Positions 41,301-48,582 of a stretch of DNA of 64,000 bases are shown here, in pieces. This stretch comes from Ahrensia sp. R2A130 (GTDB lineage Bacteria; Pseudomonadota; Alphaproteobacteria; Rhizobiales; Rhizobiaceae). Each line of letters begins with the position of its first letter. Position 1 is the first letter of the stretch. The notes below the pieces were generated by a model that had not been told where the DNA came from, searched no databases, and saw only the letters and a program-made list of their open reading frames with translations. Made by a program: the position numbers and the translations under genes. Where the stretch lies: NCBI RefSeq assembly GCF_000179775.1, contig NZ_AEEB01000022.1, positions 310,001 to 374,000 on the forward strand. Reading direction: 5' to 3'.

Positions 41301-44192
41301 TTCGATGTCCAGATAACTGTCGCCACGTGCGTGACCGGTGGAAAGAGCCGAGTCGTCCAGGTCGATCGTCAGACCCTGAATGCCCGGTGTTCCGGTTGCA
41401 AACGTGGAGTTCCACGTTTCGTAGGAAGCGATGTCGTAGCCTCCAACGCCACCATCCATCGCATCAGCGCCTTGGCCACCGATCAGCAGATCGTCACCAG
41501 CGCCACCGACCAGAGCATCATCGCCACGGCCACCGATGAGAATGTCATCGCCTGCTTCGCCGTCAAGTGCATCGTTGCCGTTGTCACCGAAGAGAAGATC
41601 GTGACCTTCGCCGCCGAGGATTTCGTCATCCTGCGTGCCGCCATGAATTACGTCATCGCCGTCGCCACCCAGAAGAGCGTCGAAACCGGCATCGCCGAAG
41701 ATAACGTCGTTGCCTTTACCGCCCGTGATGGCGTCGTCCTCGGTACCACCGTGGATTTCATCGTCGCCATCGTCGCCGCGGATGAAGTCCACGCCATCAT
41801 CACCGAAGATAACGTCATCACCGTCGCCGCCGTAAAGGTGGTCGTCGGCTAGGCCGCCATGGATTTCGTCGTCGCCGCCATCACCCCAGACGGTGTCATT
41901 GCCGTTGCCGGCACGGATGATGTTGGCATCGTTGGTACCACCGATAACCTCATGGTCTTCTGCCGTTACGTCGGAGGCGGTGAAGTCCGTTTGACCCAGA
42001 CTGCTTAGCTCGTGGTATGAGTCCGGCGTACCGAAAGCGTCGCCGTGCATATGGGTTGCGCCAGTACCGCGCATCAAGATGTCGGAGAAGGTCTGACCCT
42101 CGATCTGGTCGAGAATGTTCCCGCCGACCCGGCCCAGATAGTAGAACCTATCACCATCCTGCATCGCAATCATCTGATTGGCAAAGACGAAGTCGAAGGT
42201 GGAACCGAGCATACCGGTAACCCCGCCGACAACGACCTTGGCTTCTGCAAGGCCACCCATCCAAAGGTCAATGTCTTCCAGACCCATATCGCGTCCGGCA
42301 CCGGAGCCCATGAAGGCTGCATCGTTGTCGATCTTGTCCTGTGCCAGGGTGCGAGCGTCATCCAGCCTGTTTTCCGCACGGGCCAAATCAATGGCCATAT
42401 CATGGGAATAGGCAGCGACGAAGTTCACCAAGGAGCCCGGGTTAAGCAAGTTATTGCCGAATTCGGTCCAGCTTTCGTAAGGCTTCAGCGCCGTGTCACC
42501 ACCGGTTGCTGCAAACAATTCGGCTCTCGTCTGGTTCAGCGAACCGAGACCAGCTTCACGACCGCGCGCAATATTCAGTGCGGCAAGGTCGAGGGATAGT
42601 CCCACAAGGAAGTTACGCAGACCGCCGGAGACGAACTCATCAATCTCGTGACCCGCTTCCATTTGGGCGCCTTTGACGAAATCGGCAGCGCCAGTTTCAT
42701 CGAACATGACCGGATTGAGAAATGAGTCGACCAGCGTTTCCGTCGTCACCTGACCTGCAGCATTAGCTGCTGTGACGTTGTCAGTCAGCATCGAGTGGCC
42801 AAGGCGGTAAACAGCATGGGCAAACTCGGCTGTGATGATCGGGTTGACCTCCACATTGTAGCTGCCGAACTCATCAATGTTCGGGCTGATACGACGGCCG
42901 AATTCTTCGAACACCATGTGCTGGTACTGCATCTCATTGATCAGCTTGGCAGCATTGAAATACATTTCGCCTGTCCAGCCAGCGGCAAAACCGCTCTGGA
43001 TCTGATCTTGTTGTTCCACGTAATCGCGCACCATTTCCAGAATGCGCGTATGCTCTTCATGGAAGGCATGGTGAATGGATGTCAGCGCGACATTTTCGTT
43101 GACGCGACCATCGCCAGCTATGCGGTGGGCATCAAGAAGCTCGTTGTCATACTCACCAGCGGCCGGTGGCGGCGCGCCGAAACCGTTGGGGTTGATGATC
43201 GAATCTGCATCCGCAATCAAGCCGCCGCCTGGGTTTGCGTTATGCGCGATGTCAGCAAGGAACGGCTGTCCGGTTTCTGAACCCGGTGCAAATTCACCCA
43301 ACCCGCCATTGGCTGCCGGGTCCCACATCGCGGGATCTGGAATGTTCAGGACATGCGCGTCTGTCAGCATGACAGTGGCAGGATCAGCACCGGCTTGTGC
43401 CTGCGCCCACATATTTGCGTTGGCCTTGATGTCTGCCCACGTGGCCATGCCGCCATCAGCACCCTGCACCAGATCACCGGTCGCATCGCCGTTAACGTCA
43501 TATTCCATCAGGTAGAACGTGGTGGAAGCGCGTGAGCCATAGGTCTGGCTCTGCTCAACGAATGGTGCTGTTGAGTTGGTCAGTTCGCCTTGGGCATCCA
43601 GCGTACCGCGCGTTAGCGGCATGAAATTGAAAGCGCCTGGGTCCGAGTTGTAAAGTGGATCACCCGGCAGGATTGGTATCAGGACGCTGCCATTGCCACC
43701 CTTGTTCACGAAGTCGAGGCCGTGGTCGAAGAATTGACCGAAGAAGGTCATCAGCGTGTTGAACGGCAAAGTACCTTGGCCAGGATCACCTGCATTGGTG
43801 AGGTCGGCTGGAACAGCTGGATTAGCAGCGGATTCGTCTGCAATCAGATTGGAAACCGTGCGTGGATTGTTGCCAAGATTGGCTTGAGAGAAGCCTGCGG
43901 TCATCGCGTTGCCCGGGCCGTAGACGAAGTTTTGATCCGGCGTCAGCGCAAGCGGTGATGTGTCCGTATCAACCCAACGCAAGAATGGCTGATCGACCGT
44001 ACCAAACGTGTCGGTATCAACGATACGACCATACTGATCGACGATCATTTGATGCGTAATGTTGTTATTGGAACCTTCAATGGCACGAATGCCAAGCGGG
44101 CTGAGAACGTCTCCTCCTGGGGGTGGATTTGCACCCAAAACGACTTGCTCGTTGAGGAAAAGAAGATCGGCGATGTTGATGTTGGCAACCAT
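38325..44192 (-). CDS. RTX-repeat animal haem peroxidase (MopA-like)
   Basis: 1,955 residues. The N-terminal 720 form an animal-type haem peroxidase: the distal histidine and Ca-site appear in TFFGQFFDHGLDF, the proximal histidine in EFAHAVYRLGHSML. An RTX block of GGxGxDxxx Ca-binding nonapeptides spans about 755-1017. Cadherin-like and tandem VAVDD..NDTDA modules occupy about 1090-1520. A second RTX block fills about 1550-1940, ending in a hydrophobic tail DDYLFV typical of type I secretion signals. There is no N-terminal signal peptide. This architecture matches MopA, the Ca-dependent peroxidase linked to Mn(II) oxidation in Aurantimonas and Erythrobacter (family knowledge); substrates here are inferred. 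No ABC exporter genes are nearby. An AGGGAG ribosome-binding site precedes the start. Confidence 0.93.
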   Translation of the reverse strand: MVANINIADLLFLNEQVVLGANPPPGGDVLSPLGIRAIEGSNNNITHQMIVDQYGRIVDTDTFGTVDQPFLRWVDTDTSPLALTPDQNFVYGPGNAMTAGFSQANLGNNPRTVSNLIADESAANPAVPADLTNAGDPGQGTLPFNTLMTFFGQFFDHGLDFVNKGGNGSVLIPILPGDPLYNSDPGAFNFMPLTRGTLDAQGELTNSTAPFVEQSQTYGSRASTTFYLMEYDVNGDATGDLVQGADGGMATWADIKANANMWAQAQAGADPATVMLTDAHVLNIPDPAMWDPAANGGLGEFAPGSETGQPFLADIAHNANPGGGLIADADSIINPNGFGAPPPAAGEYDNELLDAHRIAGDGRVNENVALTSIHHAFHEEHTRILEMVRDYVEQQDQIQSGFAAGWTGEMYFNAAKLINEMQYQHMVFEEFGRRISPNIDEFGSYNVEVNPIITAEFAHAVYRLGHSMLTDNVTAANAAGQVTTETLVDSFLNPVMFDETGAADFVKGAQMEAGHEIDEFVSGGLRNFLVGLSLDLAALNIARGREAGLGSLNQTRAELFAATGGDTALKPYESWTEFGNNLLNPGSLVNFVAAYSHDMAIDLARAENRLDDARTLAQDKIDNDAAFMGSGAGRDMGLEDIDLWMGGLAEAKVVVGGVTGMLGSTFDFVFANQMIAMQDGDRFYYLGRVGGNILDQIEGQTFSDILMRGTGATHMHGDAFGTPDSYHELSSLGQTDFTASDVTAEDHEVIGGTNDANIIRAGNGNDTVWGDGGDDEIHGGLADDHLYGGDGDDVIFGDDGVDFIRGDDGDDEIHGGTEDDAITGGKGNDVIFGDAGFDALLGGDGDDVIHGGTQDDEILGGEGHDLLFGDNGNDALDGEAGDDILIGGRGDDALVGGAGDDLLIGGQGADAMDGGVGGYDIASYETWNSTFATGTPGIQGLTIDLDDSALSTGHARGDSYLDIEELRGTQHNDIIFGSADPAAPDAIFGGAGNDTIDGRDGDDVISGQEGNDNINGGAGVDQVIFAGNRADYTIAPGTFGGLVVTEIAAPVGTNTDTLNGVEFLVFDDQIVNVSSGATAPLIFLDDTEARSQFGTDVDGAVMSDVIMDGDAINSATGRFISTIRIEDPDGIITSNVVTLAGADAAAFTLVNQPGGTQNLHFIGGGAGTNANFEAKPQYHVTVEVADNTGGGSALNLTLNIQDVNDNEARWTSGERANVQENTANGVVVYRAETDDNDTVGPDHTYTLSGPDAGLFNLVNGELRFNSAPDFEAANDIGGDNIYNVTIGAQDGPGRPIVTHDVAIHITDVDETLNTAPVAVDDMASTTQDVTVVITAAELLGNDTDANGHALSVANVVSGLGGTATLNLNGSVSFVPDTGYQGPASFTYQANDNQSLDNLSNVATVNVTVGPPVNTEAPVAVDDAPDAIIENQAAIFNVTGNDTDADGGPLTVTVLGALTAGDVTGLGVLSAGELATLQSYFSAAGSNVSFDPGAGLPGMESIIDRMNPGEVATIALTYTVEDQGGLSDQGVVTVTINGAKEFVIGTPMVDNLIGSAYQDHIVALGSDDTLIGGGGNDNLIGGEGADSMSGGTGDDIYSVDNVGDLVIEAVGEGIDTVYATSDFTLGANVETLIGVGSIAQELHGNAGSNAIYGGAFNSMLFGEGGDDALLGGSGDERLDGGTGADYMAGGAGNDTYVIDDIGDVIDETAGSGGSGIDTVEIESTYTLLSDFENLTLTGSGNFDGNGNALDNMITGNSGNNFLLGHDGADTLIGGAGNDILGGGAGIDTMIGGLGDDLYSVTESADVIVELAGEGTQDTVYAAVDYTLADNIENLILQNAGLTGTGNAMSNSMYGSAGDDRINGAGGADYLVGLGGNDTYIFVAGDSGVDYIALGFDGAGAAIGDSIELSGYGAGATLTEVDRNAGGAAYEVTDGTTTDYFVLLGTYELTTDDYLFV

Positions 44193-44462
44193 GATTATTT
44201 ACTCCCTGCTACTACTCAAATCCACTGACAGAGGGCCAAACGAAGACCCCGCCCCGATCAACAATGATCGAACGTCAACGGCTTTCGTTTCTTCACGGCG
44301 CGAAGAAACGTGAACTATGAAGGATCGACTACGGGCACATAATTGCTCTGTACGGGCAATATGATCTCGTAAAGCGGAAGTTAAGTCCCCACCCGCTCCA
44401 CATTTTGCCGACGGTATAATTGCCCCATCACCGGCAAGGTAGGAGTGATCCTGAAATCAGTA

Positions 44463-44523
44463 TTTGTAACGATGGATAAACTGTCACGTTAAGAATTTCG
44501 TAACTTTTATAAAATTTGTAATC
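44463..44523. promoter_or_regulatory. three TTTGTAAC-like repeats, candidate regulator sites
   Basis: TTTGTAAC (44463-44470), TTTCGTAAC (44496-44504) and TTTGTAATC (44515-44523) lie in the same orientation in the peroxidase/regulator spacer. OmpR-family proteins bind tandem direct repeats of this general kind (TTGTAAC-like), and an OmpR-type regulator is encoded next door. Binding is inferred only. Confidence 0.3.
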
Positions 44524-44838
44524 TAAGGTGCTGATGTCATCTCTTGAAATTGAAAAGTTCAAACCCCGTTCTTATCGAACGCCTGAATTGCTGATCAACA
44601 TGCATTTGCGTGAGGGCTCAGGCCAACATGCCCAACAAGGTTGAGAAGCCTCGCTTCACAAGCGGCTGCAGGGCATAAAAATAGAAAAATTACTTCTTTT
44701 TACTCCAGAGCCAAAAATTCATGATTACAGAAATTCAATTCCCCATAAAATACGGAAATGAAATATTACAAATATTGAAATAAACCAAATATAGATCAAT
44801 CTCTCAATATCACATTGGTGGCGAATATTGTCATCTCA

Positions 44839-44866
44839 TTGACAAATAACGTTTTTCACGTAAATT
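44839..44866 (+). promoter_or_regulatory. sigma70-like promoter of the atypical regulator gene
   Basis: TTGACA (44839-44844) and TAAATT (44861-44866) with a 16-base spacer, about 95 bases before the chosen start at 44960. It is the best -35 match in the spacer. Confidence 0.4.
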
Positions 44867-44959
44867 CCTGTGAGCGCGGCATATTGGAATGAGGAATGGA
44901 GTTCCGTAAGCGGGCGACGGAATTGGCAATGCTGTGATGTAGGTTTGGGGAGAACCGCA

Positions 44960-45628
44960 ATGCTAGTCGTTGACTATAATGGGGCCGAAGGGGCTTGGTC
45001 CGGTGCAGAAATTATCGGTCTGCTTTCAAAGCTGGGCGCTTGCGCAAGTTTAGCGCCAAACCTTGATGAGGGGCGCAGAATTCTCTCAGGCGGCCCGATC
45101 AGATGCCTCACTCTTCGCAACTGGGATGCTTCTCCAGCCGCGGTCGAATTCCTGACGCGGTCCCGGTCCGACTTTCCGGCCCTCACAATACAGGTGGTAG
45201 GTCGGGACAATGAACCGGCTCATATCGCATCGGCATATGACAGCGGATCTGACCACTTCATTCGCTCCGATTGCTCACCTCAGGAGATGGAGGCCCGGCT
45301 TAGACAGATACTGAGTGGCTCCACGCCATCATCTACCGATGTGTCTGTTGATGATTTGCAAGTCTGGCGGGACTCCCGGATAGCATTCCGTGCAGGCACC
45401 CCGATCCAGCTATCAGGCAAGGAGATGGAAATTCTCCGCTATATGGTAGCCAGAAAAAACCAAGCCGTTAGCAGGGCCGAGCTGCTGGAGAAGGTGTTCG
45501 GCATAGCTCATGACCCTGGCACCAATATCGTTGAGGTGCATATTCACCGGCTGCGACGGAAGATTGATTCAGGCCAAAGCCACAAGCTCCTTACCACCAT
45601 TCGCGGTACAGGCTACGTGCTGGGATGA
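44960..45628 (+). CDS. OmpR-type transcription factor with degenerate receiver
   Basis: 222 residues. The C-terminal winged-helix (about 125-222) is canonical: LSGKEMEILRYMVARKNQAVSRAELLEKVFG and IVEVHIHRLRRKID, then the TIRGTGYVLG wing. The N-terminal half is receiver-sized but eroded: after MLVVDYN there is no acidic pair, the strand that should carry the phosphoacceptor reads CLTLRNWDASPAA, and the lysine motif is HFIRSDCSPQEM. Phosphorylation control is therefore doubtful. I chose the ATG at 44960, with a GGGGAG ribosome-binding site; a longer GTG-started frame begins at 44870. It is divergent from the peroxidase gene and may control it or the polysaccharide operon (inference). No kinase is adjacent. 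Confidence 0.85.
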   Translation: MLVVDYNGAEGAWSGAEIIGLLSKLGACASLAPNLDEGRRILSGGPIRCLTLRNWDASPAAVEFLTRSRSDFPALTIQVVGRDNEPAHIASAYDSGSDHFIRSDCSPQEMEARLRQILSGSTPSSTDVSVDDLQVWRDSRIAFRAGTPIQLSGKEMEILRYMVARKNQAVSRAELLEKVFGIAHDPGTNIVEVHIHRLRRKIDSGQSHKLLTTIRGTGYVLG

Positions 45629-45769
45629 AGTTGGCTTAACTTGGCCTCCCACTTTCTTCGTTGGATTTTGAGGTTGGCACATGAGTTATCGCAAGGTGGG
45701 GTGTGTAGAGACGCCCATCGCCAGATGAGGGATAGCAAGAGGCCGCTTGCCCAACACTCGTCACTCCGT

Positions 45770-46492
45770 TCAGGCCGCAACCTCTACGATGCGGTATTTC
45801 GTTTCAATGACGCGCAGCACTGCATGTAACATGATCAGTATACCGGCCATCTCCAGCAGCTCTTCCAAGGCACTGATGATCAAATAGGGCGTGTTGCGAA
45901 ACGTGCTGTCGGCCACGAATGCGCCCACAGTCTCCAAAACCAATGCGCCAGTCAGGAAAACGCAGCCCGCGAGAACGAACCGCCACCGCGTTTCTTTAGG
46001 CAGGGCCAGCAACCAGCGCATGTAGGCCGCAGCTACCACAAGTACGACAATACCACCTGGAATAACCCAAGCGAAACGAGCATCCAGCGTTCCTGGGATC
46101 GTGTAGTCGCCTATGGCAAGCCGCCATAAGCCATGCATGTCGGTGGCTTCGTCCAATGACATGTACACGAATATAAGCGCTAAACCCCACCAAGCAGCTG
46201 ACGGCGCAAGTCGCTTACGCTGTTGGTACGCTATGAACGCTAGGCATTGGGCAACAAGGGACAGTTGCACGACCGAATACCAATTGGGGATGCTGTTCTC
46301 TTTCGTGACATCGAACAGATACCCGTAATTGTTGACGGGCGTTGTCCAGCCACCACAGTTTTGGCTAATCCAACAAAATTCCACAACGATATGAATAAAT
46401 GCAAAAACGACTATTACGAGAGCGATAAACGCCACAATATAATCGTGGATATGACCATTATTTATTTCAGAGTGAGATAAATTCAACGCCAT
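45770..46492 (-). CDS. six-helix membrane protein of unknown function
   Basis: 240 residues with about six hydrophobic helices (residues about 17-42, 67-90, 98-117, 136-158, 170-192, 200-230). Charged or polar residues lie within them: FVYMSLDEATDMHG in helix 3, LVLETVGAF in helix 5 and SALEELLEMAG in helix 6. Such conserved-looking buried acids and a histidine hint at metal or lipid chemistry, but I cannot name the family. GGGGA precedes the ATG by only one base. It lies between two AT-rich spacers in the accessory block, convergent with the atypical regulator. Confidence 0.75.
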   Translation of the reverse strand: MALNLSHSEINNGHIHDYIVAFIALVIVVFAFIHIVVEFCWISQNCGGWTTPVNNYGYLFDVTKENSIPNWYSVVQLSLVAQCLAFIAYQQRKRLAPSAAWWGLALIFVYMSLDEATDMHGLWRLAIGDYTIPGTLDARFAWVIPGGIVVLVVAAAYMRWLLALPKETRWRFVLAGCVFLTGALVLETVGAFVADSTFRNTPYLIISALEELLEMAGILIMLHAVLRVIETKYRIVEVAA

Positions 46493-46844
46493 TCCCCAAA
46501 ATTTTAGTGCTCACATTATCATTGTAGAATTTTTGCGTCATAAAATTCAATTTTCATTGAATTCCAAATCAAATTAAAAATTTTAAGAATAGAGAATTGA
46601 TGAAATTCCTTATTAGATATTCCGAAATATGCTATCATCCAAAGATCGTCTTTATGGATATAAGACGTGATCAGCGTCACCTACGCCTAGCCTTATTCAA
46701 GTCTTAGCTGCTGCTGATCGTTAACGTGATTTTTAGATATTTCCCTCAGTGTTGAGACATACGCACACGGCACCGTCGACTCGTATCGAACTCGGTCAGT
46801 ACGGCCTGCCTTTGTTGTGCCCAAGCACTGCTCGGCGAGGCCCC
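46493..46844. other. AT-rich divergent spacer
   Basis: 352 bases between divergent genes (membrane protein on minus, small secreted protein on plus). Very AT-rich up to about 46660, with no coding frame of note. It presumably contains both promoters; no clear -35/-10 pair stands out. Confidence 0.45.
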
Positions 46845-47168
46845 ATGCTGAATCCCAAACATCTGACAACCATCCTTTGCCTACTGTGCTTAGCTGCGAC
46901 ATCCTCAGCCTGTGCTCTACAAAGCAAGAGCTCCTACAGTCCGCAGGTCTTGGAGAAAACATCGGCGGGATACGCCGCTCAAAAACCATCGACCAGAAAA
47001 CTGGCGGTGCGGGGTGTAAATGTGAAAAGGTCACAGCGCTCGTTTTCAGCTTCAAAGTCGGTGGCGCCCAAACGTACCAGACAGGCTTACATAGGCCGCG
47101 CATCTTATATTTGTTCACCCGCTGGCTTCGGCAGAAAATCACGATGCTTTGCGCGGGGCGCAATCTAG
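46845..47168 (+). CDS. small secreted protein with C-terminal CSPAGFG motif
   Basis: 107 residues. A signal peptide (LTTILCLLCLAATSSACA) leads to a serine/lysine-rich basic region and a C-terminal module ASYICSPAGFGRKSRCFARGAI with two cysteines. I recall similar short exported proteins ending in a CSPxGFG..xxCxxR pattern in Hyphomicrobiales, with no assigned function. SSAC could be a weak lipobox. A GAGG ribosome-binding site precedes the ATG at 46845; a longer open frame starts at 46749. It directly precedes the AT-rich promoter region of the polysaccharide operon. Confidence 0.6.
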   Translation: MLNPKHLTTILCLLCLAATSSACALQSKSSYSPQVLEKTSAGYAAQKPSTRKLAVRGVNVKRSQRSFSASKSVAPKRTRQAYIGRASYICSPAGFGRKSRCFARGAI

Positions 47169-47538
47169 TATTGCGCGAACACTACGCGACACGCGGATAA
47201 AAAAATCAAACAAAAAATGAATAATTATTATTACAAGAAATTGTAATATTTCTCGATAATGACATTTACATGAAATAATATTTACCTAATATTTTATTAT
47301 ATTGTAATTTTCGAGATAAATTAACTTATTATTATACATTTCATTGACTCTCCAATCATCTGCCACTCACTCTAAGCGATATAAATAGAGGGCGGTTGTT
47401 GTGCGTATTGGTATGCCGGGGCTCTAAAATGCTGAGGGATGGGCAGTTCGAAAGCGGTTAGCTGTTTGAATTCTCTAGTGTTTGGTGGCTACCTTCGAGT
47501 TTTTCGAATGCTGCACAGCAACCCGTAAGGGTGCTGAC
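47169..47538. other. AT-rich promoter region of the polysaccharide operon
   Basis: 370 bases with a run of almost pure A/T (about 47200-47345) and then a mixed leader. It contains two copies of an ATTGTAAT...CGA/GAGATA repeat (listed separately), a TATAAAT at 47380-47386 that could be a -10 box without an obvious -35, and an AAGG ribosome-binding site before 47539. No coding frame is credible. Confidence 0.5.
47240..47318. promoter_or_regulatory. direct repeat upstream of the polysaccharide operon
   Basis: ATTGTAATATTTCTCGATA (47240-47258) and ATTGTAATTTTCGAGATA (47301-47318) are similar, same-orientation copies 61 bases apart, close to six helical turns. They share TTGTAA with the repeats beside the atypical OmpR-type regulator. 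Candidate activator sites; binding is untested. Confidence 0.35.
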
Positions 47539-48582
47539 ATGCGTAAGATTCAAAATATTGGAACGAAGATTTCACTGAGCTCAATCGGCCGGTCTGGAAA
47601 GAAACAAAGTAGAAAAACGATACTGGTTGCAGGTGGAGCCGGGTTCCTGGGTTCCCACCTCTGCAAGCGCCTTCTGGACGAGGGCCACACGGTCATCTGC
47701 GCTGATAATTTTCAGACAGGCCGATCCGCAAACGTGCTGGAGTTGACGACGAACTCTTCATTCTCGGTCATCCGTCACGACGTCATAAAGCCGTTGAAGC
47801 TGGCTGGGCCTCTGGACGAGATCTACAATCTCGCCTGCGCCGCATCACCGCCAAAGTACCAGCAAGACCCCATCCATACGATGCAGACTTGCGTAAACGG
47901 CACACTCAATTTGCTCAACATGGCACGCGATAAGGGAGCACGCTTCTTTCAGGCTTCGACATCGGAGGTCTACGGTGACCCTGTCGTTCACCCGCAGTCG
48001 GAAGGGTATTTTGGGAACGTCAATCCGTATGGTCCCCGCTCTTGTTACGATGAGGGCAAGCGCGCGGCGGAGGCTCTTTGCCATGATTTTGCGGAGCGTT
48101 ACGATGTGACCGTCAAAGTTGCCCGCATTTTCAATACTTACGGCCCACAAATGCTGGCCGATGATGGACGCGTCGTCTCCAATTTTATCGTTCAGGCATT
48201 ACGGGGCGAGCCGATTACTATCTACGGTTCTGGCTCACAGACACGATCGTTTTGCTATGTTGATGATCTCGTTGATGGCATCGTTAAACTCATCCGCTCC
48301 GATGGCAGTGTCACGACTCCGGTAAACCTAGGAAATCCGGTCGAATTCACGATCCGTCAACTGGCAGAACTGGTCATTGAGCAGACCGGCACCGGATCAC
48401 ATTTGAAGATGTGCACATTGCCCGTCGATGATCCCAAGCAGCGTCGCCCGGACATTTCCAAAGCCAAACAGACGCTGAATTGGGAACCGTCTATCATGCT
48501 AGCTGAAGGCGTGCGTCGGACAACGGCTTATTTCGCATCTCAGTTGCAAGCCGAACCACAGGCCATATCGGAGTCGGCGTGA
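47539..48582 (+). CDS. uxs: UDP-glucuronate decarboxylase / UDP-xylose synthase
   Basis: 347 residues, extended SDR. The NAD motif is VAGGAGFLGSHLC, and the catalytic tyrosine-lysine pair sits in GPRSCYDEGKRAAE, a sequence characteristic of UXS enzymes that convert UDP-glucuronate to UDP-xylose. The N-terminal 27 residues before the Rossmann fold are an unusual basic extension. The ATG at 47539 has an AAGG site; the frame is open from 47482. It is first in a tightly packed operon of five genes; the 1-base junction with the next gene implies coupled translation. The neighbouring GalE-type enzyme could then make UDP-arabinose. Confidence 0.9.
   Translation: MRKIQNIGTKISLSSIGRSGKKQSRKTILVAGGAGFLGSHLCKRLLDEGHTVICADNFQTGRSANVLELTTNSSFSVIRHDVIKPLKLAGPLDEIYNLACAASPPKYQQDPIHTMQTCVNGTLNLLNMARDKGARFFQASTSEVYGDPVVHPQSEGYFGNVNPYGPRSCYDEGKRAAEALCHDFAERYDVTVKVARIFNTYGPQMLADDGRVVSNFIVQALRGEPITIYGSGSQTRSFCYVDDLVDGIVKLIRSDGSVTTPVNLGNPVEFTIRQLAELVIEQTGTGSHLKMCTLPVDDPKQRRPDISKAKQTLNWEPSIMLAEGVRRTTAYFASQLQAEPQAISESA

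Larger units (their letters stand above)
44193..44959. other. long AT-rich divergent regulatory spacer
   Basis: 767 bases between the divergent peroxidase and regulator genes, clearly more AT-rich than the flanking genes. No credible coding frame. It must hold both promoters; a sigma70-like promoter and TTTGTAAC-like repeats are listed separately. Such length suggests complex control or absorbed foreign DNA. Confidence 0.6.

Noticed and set aside
39627..41852. Long plus-strand frames opposite the RTX peroxidase
   Set aside because: They are antisense shadows of repetitive, codon-biased RTX and modular coding sequence; the translations have no domain features.
41100..41940. Regular DNA repetition that might suggest a tandem repeat or CRISPR array
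   Set aside because: The periodicity follows the 9-residue RTX protein repeat; units are degenerate and lack uniform repeats and spacers.
46693..47163. Minus-strand 156-codon frame opposite the small secreted protein
   Set aside because: The plus-strand frame has a signal peptide and a recognisable C-terminal motif; this one has neither.
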